Origin: Pedobacter sp. UBA4863
GTDB lineage: Bacteria > Bacteroidota > Bacteroidia > Sphingobacteriales > Sphingobacteriaceae
NCBI RefSeq assembly: GCF_002399615.1
Contig: NZ_DHDZ01000015.1
Location: 77,951 to 141,950 of the forward strand
Length of the DNA: 64,000 nt
Reading direction: 5' to 3'
Below are positions 7,871 through 16,537 of the stretch, one piece after another (positions within the stretch are counted from its first letter, which is position 1; the number at the start of each line of letters is the position of its first letter). Below the pieces are notes generated by a model. It was not told the DNA's origin. It saw only the letters and a program-made list of their open reading frames with translations, and ran no database searches. The translations under genes were made by a program, and so were the position numbers.

Positions 7871-8095
7871 AATGGCCGAAATTAACTAAAAAACTGAAAA
7901 CTGTAAAGAATGTTGAAAGTTGGAATTTTAAATTAGATGTGTTTGACAAAATGAAGAAGGAAAAACACAGTAGCTGTCCCAATTTTCTAAATATACAGCT
8001 GCTATCATCGGAGAAGAATATGTAAAACAGTTAACCAACATCTGTGCATCTGTGGGTATAATAAATTAGCCCAATTTCAATTTTTTAAAAAAGAT

Positions 8096-8124
8096 TTGTC
8101 ATTTCCTTGAAAATTGTATTTTTG
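8096..8124 (+). promoter_or_regulatory. Bacteroidota-type promoter of plsC
   Basis: TTG at 8096-8098, an 18-nt spacer and TATTTTTG at 8117-8124 match the -33/-7 consensus. The box ends 5 nt before the ATG at 8130, implying a leaderless or near-leaderless mRNA. Confidence 0.65.
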
Positions 8125-8129
8125 GTAAG

Positions 8130-8864
8130 ATGATTAAGCTGTTCCGTAAGTTACATTGGGTCTATTGCCTTTTATGCCTGCTCTTATTTTTTGTGCTCTT
8201 TTGGCCCTTTTATTATTGGTTTACCAGACATCCGCGTTACTATGGTATTTTAAATAAATTTAGAACGCTACATTCTGTTTTGGCCTCTGCGTTTTCTGGA
8301 ATTTTTTTCAAATTTGAATTCGAAAAGAGATTAGATAAAAACCAAACTTATATTTTTTGCGCCAACCATACTTCTAATCTGGATATCATTATTTTCTGCA
8401 TTTTGGCTAGAGGAAGGTATCATTTTATGGGAAAAGAGGAACTGACGAAAAACGCTGTTTTAGGTATTTTCTTTAAAACGATAGATATTGCTGTAGCTAG
8501 AGCGAGTAAAATCTCATCGTTTAAAGCGTTTAAAAAAGCGGCCGAAAACCTTGAGAAAGGTATGAGCTTGATTATTTTCCCAGAAGGGAAGATAGACGAT
8601 GCTTATCCGCCAGTGCTTCAGGATTTTAAAAGTGGTCCGTTTAGGTTGGCTATTGAAAAAAATATTCCTATTGTGCCTGTGAGTATTAAAAACCTGTGGC
8701 AAGTGATGTGGGATGACGGGGCAAAATATGGCACTAGACCGGGTATTGTTGACGTTTATGTGCACGAACCAATTTTAACCAGTATCTTAGCGGTTGAAAA
8801 TGATGAAGTTTTAAGGGACGAGGTTTATGGAAAAATTGAAAGAGAATTGAAGAGAGAAAGGTAG
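8130..8864 (+). CDS. plsC: 1-acyl-sn-glycerol-3-phosphate acyltransferase
   Basis: The 244-residue protein starts with a long N-terminal membrane helix (about 10-32) and carries the PlsC/LPLAT catalytic motif NHTSNLD (H80, D85) and the glycerol-phosphate-binding FPEGK (150-154). It acylates lysophosphatidic acid to phosphatidic acid at the inner membrane, the second acylation of phospholipid synthesis. The family also includes related lysophospholipid acyltransferases, so the acceptor is inferred. gatC follows after 83 nt on the same strand. Confidence 0.9.
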   Translation: MIKLFRKLHWVYCLLCLLLFFVLFWPFYYWFTRHPRYYGILNKFRTLHSVLASAFSGIFFKFEFEKRLDKNQTYIFCANHTSNLDIIIFCILARGRYHFMGKEELTKNAVLGIFFKTIDIAVARASKISSFKAFKKAAENLEKGMSLIIFPEGKIDDAYPPVLQDFKSGPFRLAIEKNIPIVPVSIKNLWQVMWDDGAKYGTRPGIVDVYVHEPILTSILAVENDEVLRDEVYGKIERELKRER

Positions 8865-8947
8865 AAGAATGGGGACTGAATTATTGTATTGTTGAAAGAT
8901 TGAAACGTTATAAAGTTGCCTACTGCTAACTGAAAACTGATAAAAAA

Positions 8948-9238
8948 ATGGTAATTGATAAAAATACGGTTTATAAAGTAGCTGATTTAGCTAGAATTGA
9001 GATAAAGGAGAACGAAGTTGATCACCTAACGCAGGAAATGAACAAAATACTTGCCTTTATGGAAAAACTGAATGCGCTTGATACCGAAGGGGTAAAGCCT
9101 TTGGTTTATATGAACGAAGAAGCAAATGTGTGGCGTGAAGATGTGGTTAAGAATGAAATTAGTGTTGCCGACGGTTTAAAAAACTCGGCCGTACATAACG
9201 AGAATTTTTTCTTAGTACCGAAAATTATAGAGAAGTAG
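8948..9238 (+). CDS. gatC: Asp-tRNA(Asn)/Glu-tRNA(Gln) amidotransferase subunit C
   Basis: The 96-residue protein matches GatC across its length: VADLARIEIKENEVDHL, a central helix KILAFMEKLNALDTEGV, and the C-terminal VWREDVV segment. GatC wraps around GatA and stabilises the GatCAB complex, which converts Glu-tRNA(Gln) or Asp-tRNA(Asn) to the cognate aminoacyl-tRNA. As usual in Bacteroidota it is not next to gatA or gatB here. Confidence 0.95.
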   Translation: MVIDKNTVYKVADLARIEIKENEVDHLTQEMNKILAFMEKLNALDTEGVKPLVYMNEEANVWREDVVKNEISVADGLKNSAVHNENFFLVPKIIEK

Positions 9239-9358
9239 CAGGTCGTTTTCAGTTAGCCAATTAACTAGCTAGTACAATAAAGCGTAATTCGTAAACCTAT
9301 ATTCTTAAATTGGTTTGTAACATTGCGGTAAAAGCTATCGTCTAAAACAAAAAGAGCA

Positions 9359-10117
9359 ATGCAAAAAGAACTCATTACCATTAAAGATATTGGCCGCAAG
9401 TACGTCATCGGTACCGAGGTTATCCATGCACTTAAAGAAGTAAGTTTAACTATTAATAAAGGCGAATTCGTTGCTTTAATGGGGCCATCTGGGTCTGGCA
9501 AATCTACTTTGATGAATATTTTAGGTTGCTTAGATACGCCCAGTAAAGGAACTTATATTTTAAACGGAGTTAATGTAAGTCACATGACTGACAACGAGTT
9601 GGCCGAGGTTAGGAACAAAGAAATTGGTTTTGTTTTTCAAACATTTAACCTGCTGCCCCGATCAACCTCGTTAGACAACGTAGCATTGCCCTTAATTTAT
9701 GCAGGTGCTGGTAAAAAAGAACGCGATGCCAGAGCGCAGCAAGCTTTAGAGAATGTGGGACTGGGCAATAGGGTGCACCATAAACCAAATGAATTATCAG
9801 GCGGTCAACGTCAGCGAGTAGCTGTGGCAAGGGCTTTAATCAATAACCCATCTATTATATTGGCCGATGAACCTACCGGGAATTTGGATACCAAAACATC
9901 GATAGAAATTATGGGTTTGCTAGAAGAAATACATAGCAAGGGCAACACTATTATTTTGGTAACCCACGAAGAAGATATTGCACAGCATGCACACCGAATT
10001 GTACGTATGCGTGATGGTTTAGTGGAAAAAGACTATTTAAACGAAGATGTAAAATCTGTTTCGCCACGATTAAAAGCAATACAAGAGAGCGGTAACGATT
10101 TTGAGCATATTAATTAA
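9359..10117 (+). CDS. MacB/LolD-type ABC transporter ATP-binding protein
   Basis: The 252-residue ATPase has Walker A GPSGSGKST (42-50), Q-loop VFQTFNLLP (92-100), signature LSGGQ (146-150), Walker B ILADEP (167-172) and the H-loop in LVTHE. The sequence belongs to the MacB/LolD/FtsE-like group whose partners are four-TM MacB-type permeases, used for lipoprotein release, efflux or cell-envelope mechanotransmission. No permease lies nearby, so its partner is elsewhere and the substrate is unknown. The adenosyltransferase gene follows, separated by a repeat element at 10116-10183. Confidence 0.88.
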   Translation: MQKELITIKDIGRKYVIGTEVIHALKEVSLTINKGEFVALMGPSGSGKSTLMNILGCLDTPSKGTYILNGVNVSHMTDNELAEVRNKEIGFVFQTFNLLPRSTSLDNVALPLIYAGAGKKERDARAQQALENVGLGNRVHHKPNELSGGQRQRVAVARALINNPSIILADEPTGNLDTKTSIEIMGLLEEIHSKGNTIILVTHEEDIAQHAHRIVRMRDGLVEKDYLNEDVKSVSPRLKAIQESGNDFEHIN

Positions 10118-10183
10118 CCCCTAAATCCCCTAAAGGGGACTTGGGTATAAATCACAATAAATTTCCCTTTAGGGGCTAGGGGT
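10116..10183. repeat. SPFRGLGL-family inverted repeat, full copy
   Basis: The left arm AACCCCTAAATCCCC.. starts at 10116 and ends in GGGGACTT at 10142; the right arm with CCCTTTAGGGGCTAGGGG ends at 10182, directly against the next ATG (10184). The spacer contains ATAAATCACAATAA, which resembles the start of the cutC gene in another copy (44348 leftwards). Confidence 0.8.
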
Positions 10184-10738
10184 ATGAAAATTTACACTAA
10201 AACTGGAGATAAAGGCCTTACTTCGCTAATAGGAGGTATTAGAGTAGCCAAACATCATATTCGTATTGAAAGTTATGGCACTGTAGATGAACTAAATTCT
10301 TATATAGGCCTAATTGCTTGCCAAGAAATTGATTTGCACAGCAAAGGCATTTTAAAAGAAGTACAAGACAGGTTATTTACCATTGGTGCTTCTTTGGCCG
10401 CAGACCCAGAAAAATCTAAAATGAAAACCCCTGATTTAGTGGAAGACGACATTACGTTACTAGAAACGGAAATAGACCAAATGAATGACACTTTGCCAGA
10501 ATTGAAACATTTTATCTTGCCTGGCGGAAATACCATTGTGTCTTATTGCCATATTGCTAGATGCGTATGTAGAAGGGCCGAGCGGTTAACCGTAGCATTG
10601 GCAGAAAGCAGTTTTGTGGATAATAAAGTTACAGTGTATTTGAATAGACTAAGTGATTACCTATTTGTTTTAGGCCGAAAATTAGGAAACGATACCAAGG
10701 CTGCAGAAAACATTTGGATACCGCGTGTAAATAGTTGA
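10184..10738 (+). CDS. ATP:cob(I)alamin adenosyltransferase, PduO type
   Basis: The 184-residue protein begins KIYTKTGDKGLTSL, the ATP-binding motif of PduO/MMAB-type adenosyltransferases, followed by SYGTVDELNSYIG and a C-terminal helix with CRRAERL and VYLNRLSDYLFVLGR. It adds the 5'-deoxyadenosyl group of ATP to reduced corrinoid, making coenzyme B12 in the cytoplasm. The ATG directly abuts a mobile-type inverted repeat, so native upstream sequence has been replaced up to the start codon. Length is normal. Confidence 0.95.
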   Translation: MKIYTKTGDKGLTSLIGGIRVAKHHIRIESYGTVDELNSYIGLIACQEIDLHSKGILKEVQDRLFTIGASLAADPEKSKMKTPDLVEDDITLLETEIDQMNDTLPELKHFILPGGNTIVSYCHIARCVCRRAERLTVALAESSFVDNKVTVYLNRLSDYLFVLGRKLGNDTKAAENIWIPRVNS

Positions 10739-10817
10739 AAAAAATATTTGCATAGCTCAATTTTTTTCACATGCTTTGCGGAAATAGAATATTGAACGAA
10801 TTAATAATTGTTAAGAT

Positions 10818-11039
10818 ATGTATTGGACCTTAGAATTAGCATCGCATTTGGAAGACGCACCATGGCCTGCAACTAAAGATGAATTAATTGATTATGCTAT
10901 CCGTTCTGGAGCACCTGTAGAAGTAATTGAAAATTTACAGGCTTTAGAAGATGATGGCGAGCCTTATGAAACCATCGAAGAGATTTGGCCAGATTATCCA
11001 ACCAAAGATGATTTCTTCTTTAATGAAGATGAATATTAA
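10818..11039 (+). CDS. DUF2795 family protein
   Basis: The 73-residue acidic protein reads HLEDAPWPATKDELIDYAIR.GAP then NLQALEDDGEPYETIEEIWPD, the conserved core of DUF2795 proteins widespread in Bacteroidota. It is cytoplasmic and the function is not known to me. A strong hairpin terminator begins two bases after the stop. Confidence 0.9.
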   Translation: MYWTLELASHLEDAPWPATKDELIDYAIRSGAPVEVIENLQALEDDGEPYETIEEIWPDYPTKDDFFFNEDEY

Positions 11040-11040
11040 A

Positions 11041-11075
11041 AAGAAAATCCCGAATTATTCGGGATTTTCTTTTTA
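11041..11075 (+). terminator. intrinsic terminator after the DUF2795 gene
   Basis: Stem 11041-11054 (AAGAAAATCCCGAA) pairs perfectly with 11059-11072 around a TTAT loop, followed by a T run. The A-rich 5' side makes it usable in both directions, so it may also end the convergent amidohydrolase gene (stop at 11102). Confidence 0.9.
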
Positions 11076-11101
11076 ATAACAGTTTGTAATTCATTAGGCA
11101 A

Positions 11102-14100
11102 CTAATCGCATTGCGGAACAGTAAAGGTCCAAGTTTCTGCGGTTTTGTAAGGCAGTGAAAAAGCTACACCTTTATCCATTTCAAACCATAATTTCTGACG
11201 TAGTTTTTCACGGCTAATGGTTTCGTTCATTGTTAAACTATCGTAAATACGGCCGTTAATCATCACGTATTTAATTTTCTCAGAGTTTCTGATATCATCT
11301 AGCGGGTTATCTTCCAATATAATTAAATCGGCTAGTTTACCAGTTTCTAACGAACCCAGCTCTTTGCCCATGCCTAAATACTCGGCACCATTAAGGGTAG
11401 CTGCTTTAATGGCATGCAAAGGCGACATACCGCCCTGAACAAACATCCATAATTCCCAATGCGCACCTAAACCTTGTATTTGTCCGTGAGCGCCCAAGTT
11501 TATTTTTGTGCCGCCGTCGGCAATTTGTTTAGTAGTTCTCGCCACTTCGATATGCCCATAATCTCCATATTCAGAAGTGGTTCTGCGTCTAGCTCTAGCA
11601 TCTATAATCGCTCTTGGCGTAAAGTTTAATAAACGTTCGTTCTCCCAAACATTGGTCCTATCGTACCAATAATTTTCGCCCCACTGGCCACCATAGGCAA
11701 CAATTAAAGTAGGGGTATAGGCCACTTTAGTGTTATTCCAAAAACTAATTACATCTTTATAAACTGGTGCAATCGGAATGCTGTGCTCAATACCGGTGTG
11801 GCCATCGGCAATTTGGGTCATGTTGTGAAAGAAAGTTGAGCCGCCTTCTGGTACCACTTCCATTTTTAGTTGACAGGCAGCTTCCAAAATCTGTTGGCGC
11901 TGGTCTCTTCGAGGTTGGTTGTATGATTTTACCGAAAATGCACCTACGGCTTTTAAACGGTTCAAATGCGAAAGTGCATCGTCTAAACTATTAATGGTTA
12001 CCTTGAAATCGCCGTCGGCACCGTATAAAATAGAACCTGTAGAATACAAACGAGGACCAATCATTCTACCAGCTTTTAGCATTTCACTCTGGCTAAACAC
12101 CATTTCTGTATTGCTCGATGGATCATGTGAAGTGGTTACGCCAAAGCTTAAATTGGCCAAGTACGACCAATCTTGTTGTGGGCTAACCCCATCGGGGCTG
12201 GTTCGTAAATGTGCATGAACATCAACTATGCCGGGCATAATTGTTTTTCCGGTTACATCTACTACCTTGGCTTCTGCCGGAATTTGTATTTCTTCTACTT
12301 TTCCAACGGCTTTAATTTTATTGTTTTCTACCAAGATTGTTCCTTCCTCAATTACTTGTTCGCCTTTTACGGTAATAATTCTGGCACCTTTTAAAGCAAT
12401 TAATCCGGTTGGTGCATCAGCTTTTAATTTTAAACCAATAGAAATACCGGCGGTATCAAGTTCTGGAAGTATTTTTGGGGCTCCTTCAACAAAAGAGAAA
12501 GTGTTTTTAATTTCCCTATTATAATATTTCTCGCCTAAGGTCCACAGTAGCTTTTTGCTATCGGCACTCCAATGCAAGTAAGTTCCCGCATCTTTGGTTA
12601 CCCTGGCCAAAGGAATGGCCTTATTGCCTGCAGATAAATCTAAAGCAATTCCGGTAGTAACCATTGGCGTAATGTAGGCATTAAAGAGTTCTGTAAATGC
12701 CATCCACTTGCCATCTGGGCTAGGGCAAAATTGCGTAGCATATTGTGAGGTATAGTGCGTACGTTCGTTGCAACCATTCAAATCTACACTTTTAAAGGCT
12801 TTTTTGCCTGCTTCGTAACCTTGATAATAGATACGGGTATCATCATGGTTAAATTGAGGTTTAATGCCGTTATCTAATACCAATGTTTTAGTGCCACCAT
12901 TGGCTGGCATTACAAAAATTCCTGTGTTTTTTCCGTAGGTTAAACCCAACACTTCGTTGCCAACACCTTTTCTAAATACAATTTTGTCGCCTTTGTTAGA
13001 ATAGCTAGGAGAGTAGTAATAGCCTTTTTCGTCGGTTAGGCTGATGGTTTTTCCTGTTTTTAAATCAGTGCGTTTAATTGTTCCTTTAAACTCATCACTC
13101 CAAGTGGTGTAAACCACAAACTTGCCATCTGGACTAAACTTAGGGTCAAATTCGAAATCTAAACCGTTGGTTAGCCGTTCTGGTGTGCCGTTAGGCAATT
13201 CTTTTTTGTATAAATATCCGGCAGCATTAAAAATTACCATTTTGCCATCGGGTGCTGTAGCCAGTTGCCTAAGCATTTTTGCTGTAAACTCTGGCGTATA
13301 GACCTGTTGGTTAAAATGCAAGGCATCTTGTACTGTTTGGTTGCTGGTTACTTCAAACGGAATATCGCTTACCAATAAGCTATTAAGCTCAATTTGTTTG
13401 ATTTTACCTTTGGCGTAAAAAATAATTTTTTTGCTATCGGGTGTCCATGCGAAATTTGGATATACACCAAAGATGGCCCAAGTTTCCTGTTGATCTTTCG
13501 ATAGGTCATCATACAATGGATATTCTTCGCCAGTTTTTAAGTTTTGTATGAACAAGACAGATTTTAACCTTACCCTTTTTACATAAGCTATATATTTTCC
13601 ATCGGGAGATACTTGTGGACGAACAGAACCACCTTGTTCGGCTATTAAATTTGTTAGTTTCCCACTTGTTAAATCTAATTGACGGATAGCGTAAATTAAG
13701 CCATTTGGATCCTTGCTGTATTGAAAAGATGGGCCAGGAGAAACATCTTCGCTAAAATAAAGGTACTTGCCATCTGGCGATACATTGGGCTCGCCTGCAT
13801 CTTGTTGGTCGTTTTTGCGTTTGGTTAGTTGCACGCCATCACCGCCGTAAATGCTATACATCCACATTTCGCCCGCACCTAAAGAACGAGCAGCAGTAAA
13901 GTGCTTTCTGGCAATTAAATAATCGCTATTTGGCATCCAAGTAGCATTATTAAGTAACCTAAAAGTTTCTTTGGTAATTTGTTTTTTGTTGTTGCCCTGC
14001 CTATCCATGATCCAGATATTATCGGCACCGTTTCTATCGCTCGTAAAAGAAATATACTTGCCGTTGGGGCTAAAACGAGGTTGAACTTCGTATGCAATAC

Positions 14101-14353
14101 CGCCACTTAGCAATTTTGCGGTGCCGCCTGTAATTGGCATCACATAAATATCGCCCAATAGGTCAAAAACAATTTCTTTCCCATCTGGACTAACATCTAA
14201 GTTCATCCAAGTGCCTTCGTTGGTGGTAATACTGAAACTTTTGCTAGGTCCTCTGTATTTTTCTACATCCCATTTTGGAGCTTCTTTTTTCTCTTGGGCG
14301 TTAACAGAACTCAAGGTAAATAATAGTGCTGAGGCAAAAACGTACTTCTTCAT
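11102..14353 (-). CDS. secreted TolB-type propeller fused to amidohydrolase
   Basis: The 1083-residue protein has a Sec signal (MKKYVFASALLFTLSSVNA). The first two thirds carry repeated PD40/TolB-type blades (SPDGKYISF, SPDGKYIAYV, SPDGKFVVYT and similar). From about residue 680 there is a metal-dependent amidohydrolase: MPGIVDVHAHL with the HxH metal site, GHTGIEHSI, and GSLETGKLADLIILEDNPL near the end. The enzyme is probably periplasmic and hydrolyses cyclic or peptide amide bonds; the substrate is not predictable, though the propeller could gate access as in tricorn-like peptidases. It is transcribed alone, facing the DUF2795 gene. Confidence 0.9.
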   Translation of the reverse strand: MKKYVFASALLFTLSSVNAQEKKEAPKWDVEKYRGPSKSFSITTNEGTWMNLDVSPDGKEIVFDLLGDIYVMPITGGTAKLLSGGIAYEVQPRFSPNGKYISFTSDRNGADNIWIMDRQGNNKKQITKETFRLLNNATWMPNSDYLIARKHFTAARSLGAGEMWMYSIYGGDGVQLTKRKNDQQDAGEPNVSPDGKYLYFSEDVSPGPSFQYSKDPNGLIYAIRQLDLTSGKLTNLIAEQGGSVRPQVSPDGKYIAYVKRVRLKSVLFIQNLKTGEEYPLYDDLSKDQQETWAIFGVYPNFAWTPDSKKIIFYAKGKIKQIELNSLLVSDIPFEVTSNQTVQDALHFNQQVYTPEFTAKMLRQLATAPDGKMVIFNAAGYLYKKELPNGTPERLTNGLDFEFDPKFSPDGKFVVYTTWSDEFKGTIKRTDLKTGKTISLTDEKGYYYSPSYSNKGDKIVFRKGVGNEVLGLTYGKNTGIFVMPANGGTKTLVLDNGIKPQFNHDDTRIYYQGYEAGKKAFKSVDLNGCNERTHYTSQYATQFCPSPDGKWMAFTELFNAYITPMVTTGIALDLSAGNKAIPLARVTKDAGTYLHWSADSKKLLWTLGEKYYNREIKNTFSFVEGAPKILPELDTAGISIGLKLKADAPTGLIALKGARIITVKGEQVIEEGTILVENNKIKAVGKVEEIQIPAEAKVVDVTGKTIMPGIVDVHAHLRTSPDGVSPQQDWSYLANLSFGVTTSHDPSSNTEMVFSQSEMLKAGRMIGPRLYSTGSILYGADGDFKVTINSLDDALSHLNRLKAVGAFSVKSYNQPRRDQRQQILEAACQLKMEVVPEGGSTFFHNMTQIADGHTGIEHSIPIAPVYKDVISFWNNTKVAYTPTLIVAYGGQWGENYWYDRTNVWENERLLNFTPRAIIDARARRRTTSEYGDYGHIEVARTTKQIADGGTKINLGAHGQIQGLGAHWELWMFVQGGMSPLHAIKAATLNGAEYLGMGKELGSLETGKLADLIILEDNPLDDIRNSEKIKYVMINGRIYDSLTMNETISREKLRQKLWFEMDKGVAFSLPYKTAETWTFTVPQCD

Positions 14354-14399
14354 TCTAATTTTATCTTAACAACTAAAGGCTGCAATTTAAGTATTTATT

Positions 14400-14510
14400 G
14401 CCACAGATGTACAGATGTGCTTTTTTAGAATTATTATTTATTTGGTAATAAATTCTTTATGATTGATGTAAAATAATATAGGAACTAAATGTAATCTGTG
14501 CATCTGCGGC
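14400..14510. repeat. GCCACAGATGCACAGA-family inverted repeat
   Basis: Left arm 14400-14415 (GCCACAGATGTACAGA) and right arm 14495-14510 (TCTGTGCATCTGCGGC) are near-perfect complements about 80 nt apart. Other copies or half copies: 1252-1342, 8041-8057, 47426-47489 and 52618-52670. All sit in intergenic spacers. Confidence 0.75.
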
Positions 14511-14520
14511 TAAACCCTTT

Positions 14521-14550
14521 TTGAAAAACGGCCGCTGTTTCATAGTTTTG
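14521..14550 (+). promoter_or_regulatory. promoter of recQ
   Basis: TTG at 14521-14523, 19 nt, then TAGTTTTG at 14543-14550: a full match to the Bacteroidota promoter. It lies inside the longest open reading and so argues that translation begins downstream, at 14563. Confidence 0.75.
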
Positions 14551-14562
14551 AGCTTAACTTTT

Positions 14563-16455
14563 ATGACTGCAACAGCAATTTTAAAGAAATATTGGGGGTT
14601 TGACGTCTTTCGTCCGTTGCAGGAAGAGATCATTCAAACGGTAATTAAAGGACAAGATAGCTTAGCATTGTTACCAACTGGTGGAGGAAAATCTATCTGT
14701 TTTCAGGTTCCGGCGCTAATGAAGGAAGGTATTTGCATTGTGGTTTCGCCTTTGATAGCCTTAATGAAAGACCAAGTAGAAAATCTCAAAGCTAGGGGGA
14801 TAGAAGCTATTGCCATTTATGCCGGTATGGGCAAGCGAGAGATAGATATTTTATTGGATAATTGCATTTACGGTAAAATAAAATTTCTTTATTTATCTCC
14901 AGAAAGATTACTTTCAGAGTTGGTTCGAGTACGTATTTCGTACATGAATGTAAATTTAATTGCCATTGATGAGGCACATTGTATTTCGCAATGGGGTTAC
15001 GATTTTCGGCCACCTTATTTGAAAATTAAAGAATTACGGGAAATTCATCCAGAAGTACCTGTTTTAGCTTTAACGGCAACTGCTACGCCCGAGGTTAGGA
15101 AAGATATTATTGAAAAACTCGAGTTGAAAGATGCGCAGGTTTTCGTTAAAAGTTTTTCGAGAAAGAACCTCAGTTATGTGGTTTTTAACCTCGATGACAA
15201 GCATAAAAAACTGATCGATATTTGTAAAAATGTAAAAGGTTGTGGTTTGGTTTATGTACGAAACCGACGTGAAACTGCCGAAATAGCCATGTTTTTGCAG
15301 CGCAATAAAATCTCGGCAGATTTTTATCACGCAGGTTTAGAAAAGGACGTCCGTTTTCAGAAACAGGAAGATTGGAAGCAAGATAAGACGCGAGTGATGG
15401 TGGCCACCAATGCTTTCGGGATGGGGATTGATAAACCTAATGTGCGATTTGTAGTGCATTTGGATTTGCCCGAAAGTTTAGAAGCCTATTACCAAGAAGC
15501 GGGGAGGGCAGGACGGGATGAAAAACGGGCGTTTGCAGTGTTGTTGACCAATAAAGGTGATAGGTCAGTACTCGAAGCAAAATATACCGACAGTTTTCCC
15601 TCGGTTGAGGAGATCAAGAAAGTTTATCATTATTTGGGCAATTACTATCAGTTAGCTTATGGCGCAGGCGAAGGTCTGAGCTTTGAGTTCGATTTGGCAG
15701 ACTTTTGCAAACGTTTCAATATTGGTGTTATTAAAACAATGGCGGCACTAAAGTTTTTAGAACGCGATGGTTATTTGACGCTTTCGGAAAATATATTCAT
15801 TCAATCGAGGCTGATGTTTGCTGTTGGACATGAAGATGTTTATCGTTTTCAGATTGAAAATGTAGCTTTCGATCCTATTGTAAAAACCATACAGCGCTCT
15901 TATGGGGGCGCTTTTGATGGTTATGTTAAAATTAAGGAAAGTGATTTGTCGAACCGATTGAAGATTTCCTACAACGATGTGATTGCTTATTTAAAGAAAT
16001 TACAGGAATACAATATTATTTCTTATTTGCCCCAAACAGACCAACCTCAACTGCAATTTATAACACCTCGAATGGACATGCTACATTTAGATGTGGATGC
16101 AAAGTTTATCCAGTTACGGAAGGAAACACAGCGCAAGCAAATAGAAGCGGTATTGGCCTATGCCGCAAGTGATTGCTGTAGGAGTGTACAGTTGTTAGCT
16201 TATTTTGGCGAAACCAATGCCGATAAGTGTGGCGTTTGCGATGTTTGCTTGGAGGAGAAAAAACGAGAAGATGCAGCGGCTTATACAGACAGAATAGATT
16301 ATGAAATTAGCACGGTACTGCAAGGTGGGCATTTTGATTTAGATGAATTGGTGAAAAACGTGCAAACAGGTACGGATAACAATAAAATAGACCGAATTAG
16401 GGAATTGCTAGATGCTGGAAAGATTAAGACTGATGGGAAGAAGTATTATTTGTAA
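14563..16455 (+). CDS. recQ: ATP-dependent DNA helicase RecQ
   Basis: I start at the ATG at 14563 (MTATAILKKYWGFDVFRP) because a promoter overlaps the upstream alternative at the TTG 14521. The 630-residue protein has Walker A LPTGGGKS (37-44), DEAHC (136-140), the RecQ aromatic-rich loop ISQWGYDFRPPYL, helicase C motif VI YYQEAGRAGRD, and a zinc-binding region (DCC... GETNADKCGVCDVC). It unwinds DNA 3'-5' in recombination and fork repair. A typical HRDC domain is not evident; a winged-helix-like tail replaces it. Confidence 0.95.
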   Translation: MTATAILKKYWGFDVFRPLQEEIIQTVIKGQDSLALLPTGGGKSICFQVPALMKEGICIVVSPLIALMKDQVENLKARGIEAIAIYAGMGKREIDILLDNCIYGKIKFLYLSPERLLSELVRVRISYMNVNLIAIDEAHCISQWGYDFRPPYLKIKELREIHPEVPVLALTATATPEVRKDIIEKLELKDAQVFVKSFSRKNLSYVVFNLDDKHKKLIDICKNVKGCGLVYVRNRRETAEIAMFLQRNKISADFYHAGLEKDVRFQKQEDWKQDKTRVMVATNAFGMGIDKPNVRFVVHLDLPESLEAYYQEAGRAGRDEKRAFAVLLTNKGDRSVLEAKYTDSFPSVEEIKKVYHYLGNYYQLAYGAGEGLSFEFDLADFCKRFNIGVIKTMAALKFLERDGYLTLSENIFIQSRLMFAVGHEDVYRFQIENVAFDPIVKTIQRSYGGAFDGYVKIKESDLSNRLKISYNDVIAYLKKLQEYNIISYLPQTDQPQLQFITPRMDMLHLDVDAKFIQLRKETQRKQIEAVLAYAASDCCRSVQLLAYFGETNADKCGVCDVCLEEKKREDAAAYTDRIDYEISTVLQGGHFDLDELVKNVQTGTDNNKIDRIRELLDAGKIKTDGKKYYL

Positions 16456-16537
16456 TTCGATTTACGTTTTTTTCATCTAAACAACCAATTAACCGTTACA
16501 TCAATTTTTATATCTTAGCCAAAACTAAAACAAATAC

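Noticed and set aside
7871..8129. Small gene between trpS and plsC
   Set aside because: Only a single repeat arm (8041-8057) and the plsC promoter are visible; no coding pattern.
14521..14562. RecQ start at the TTG at 14521
   Set aside because: That TTG is the -33 element of a promoter whose -7 box lies at 14543-14550; the conserved protein begins at 14563.
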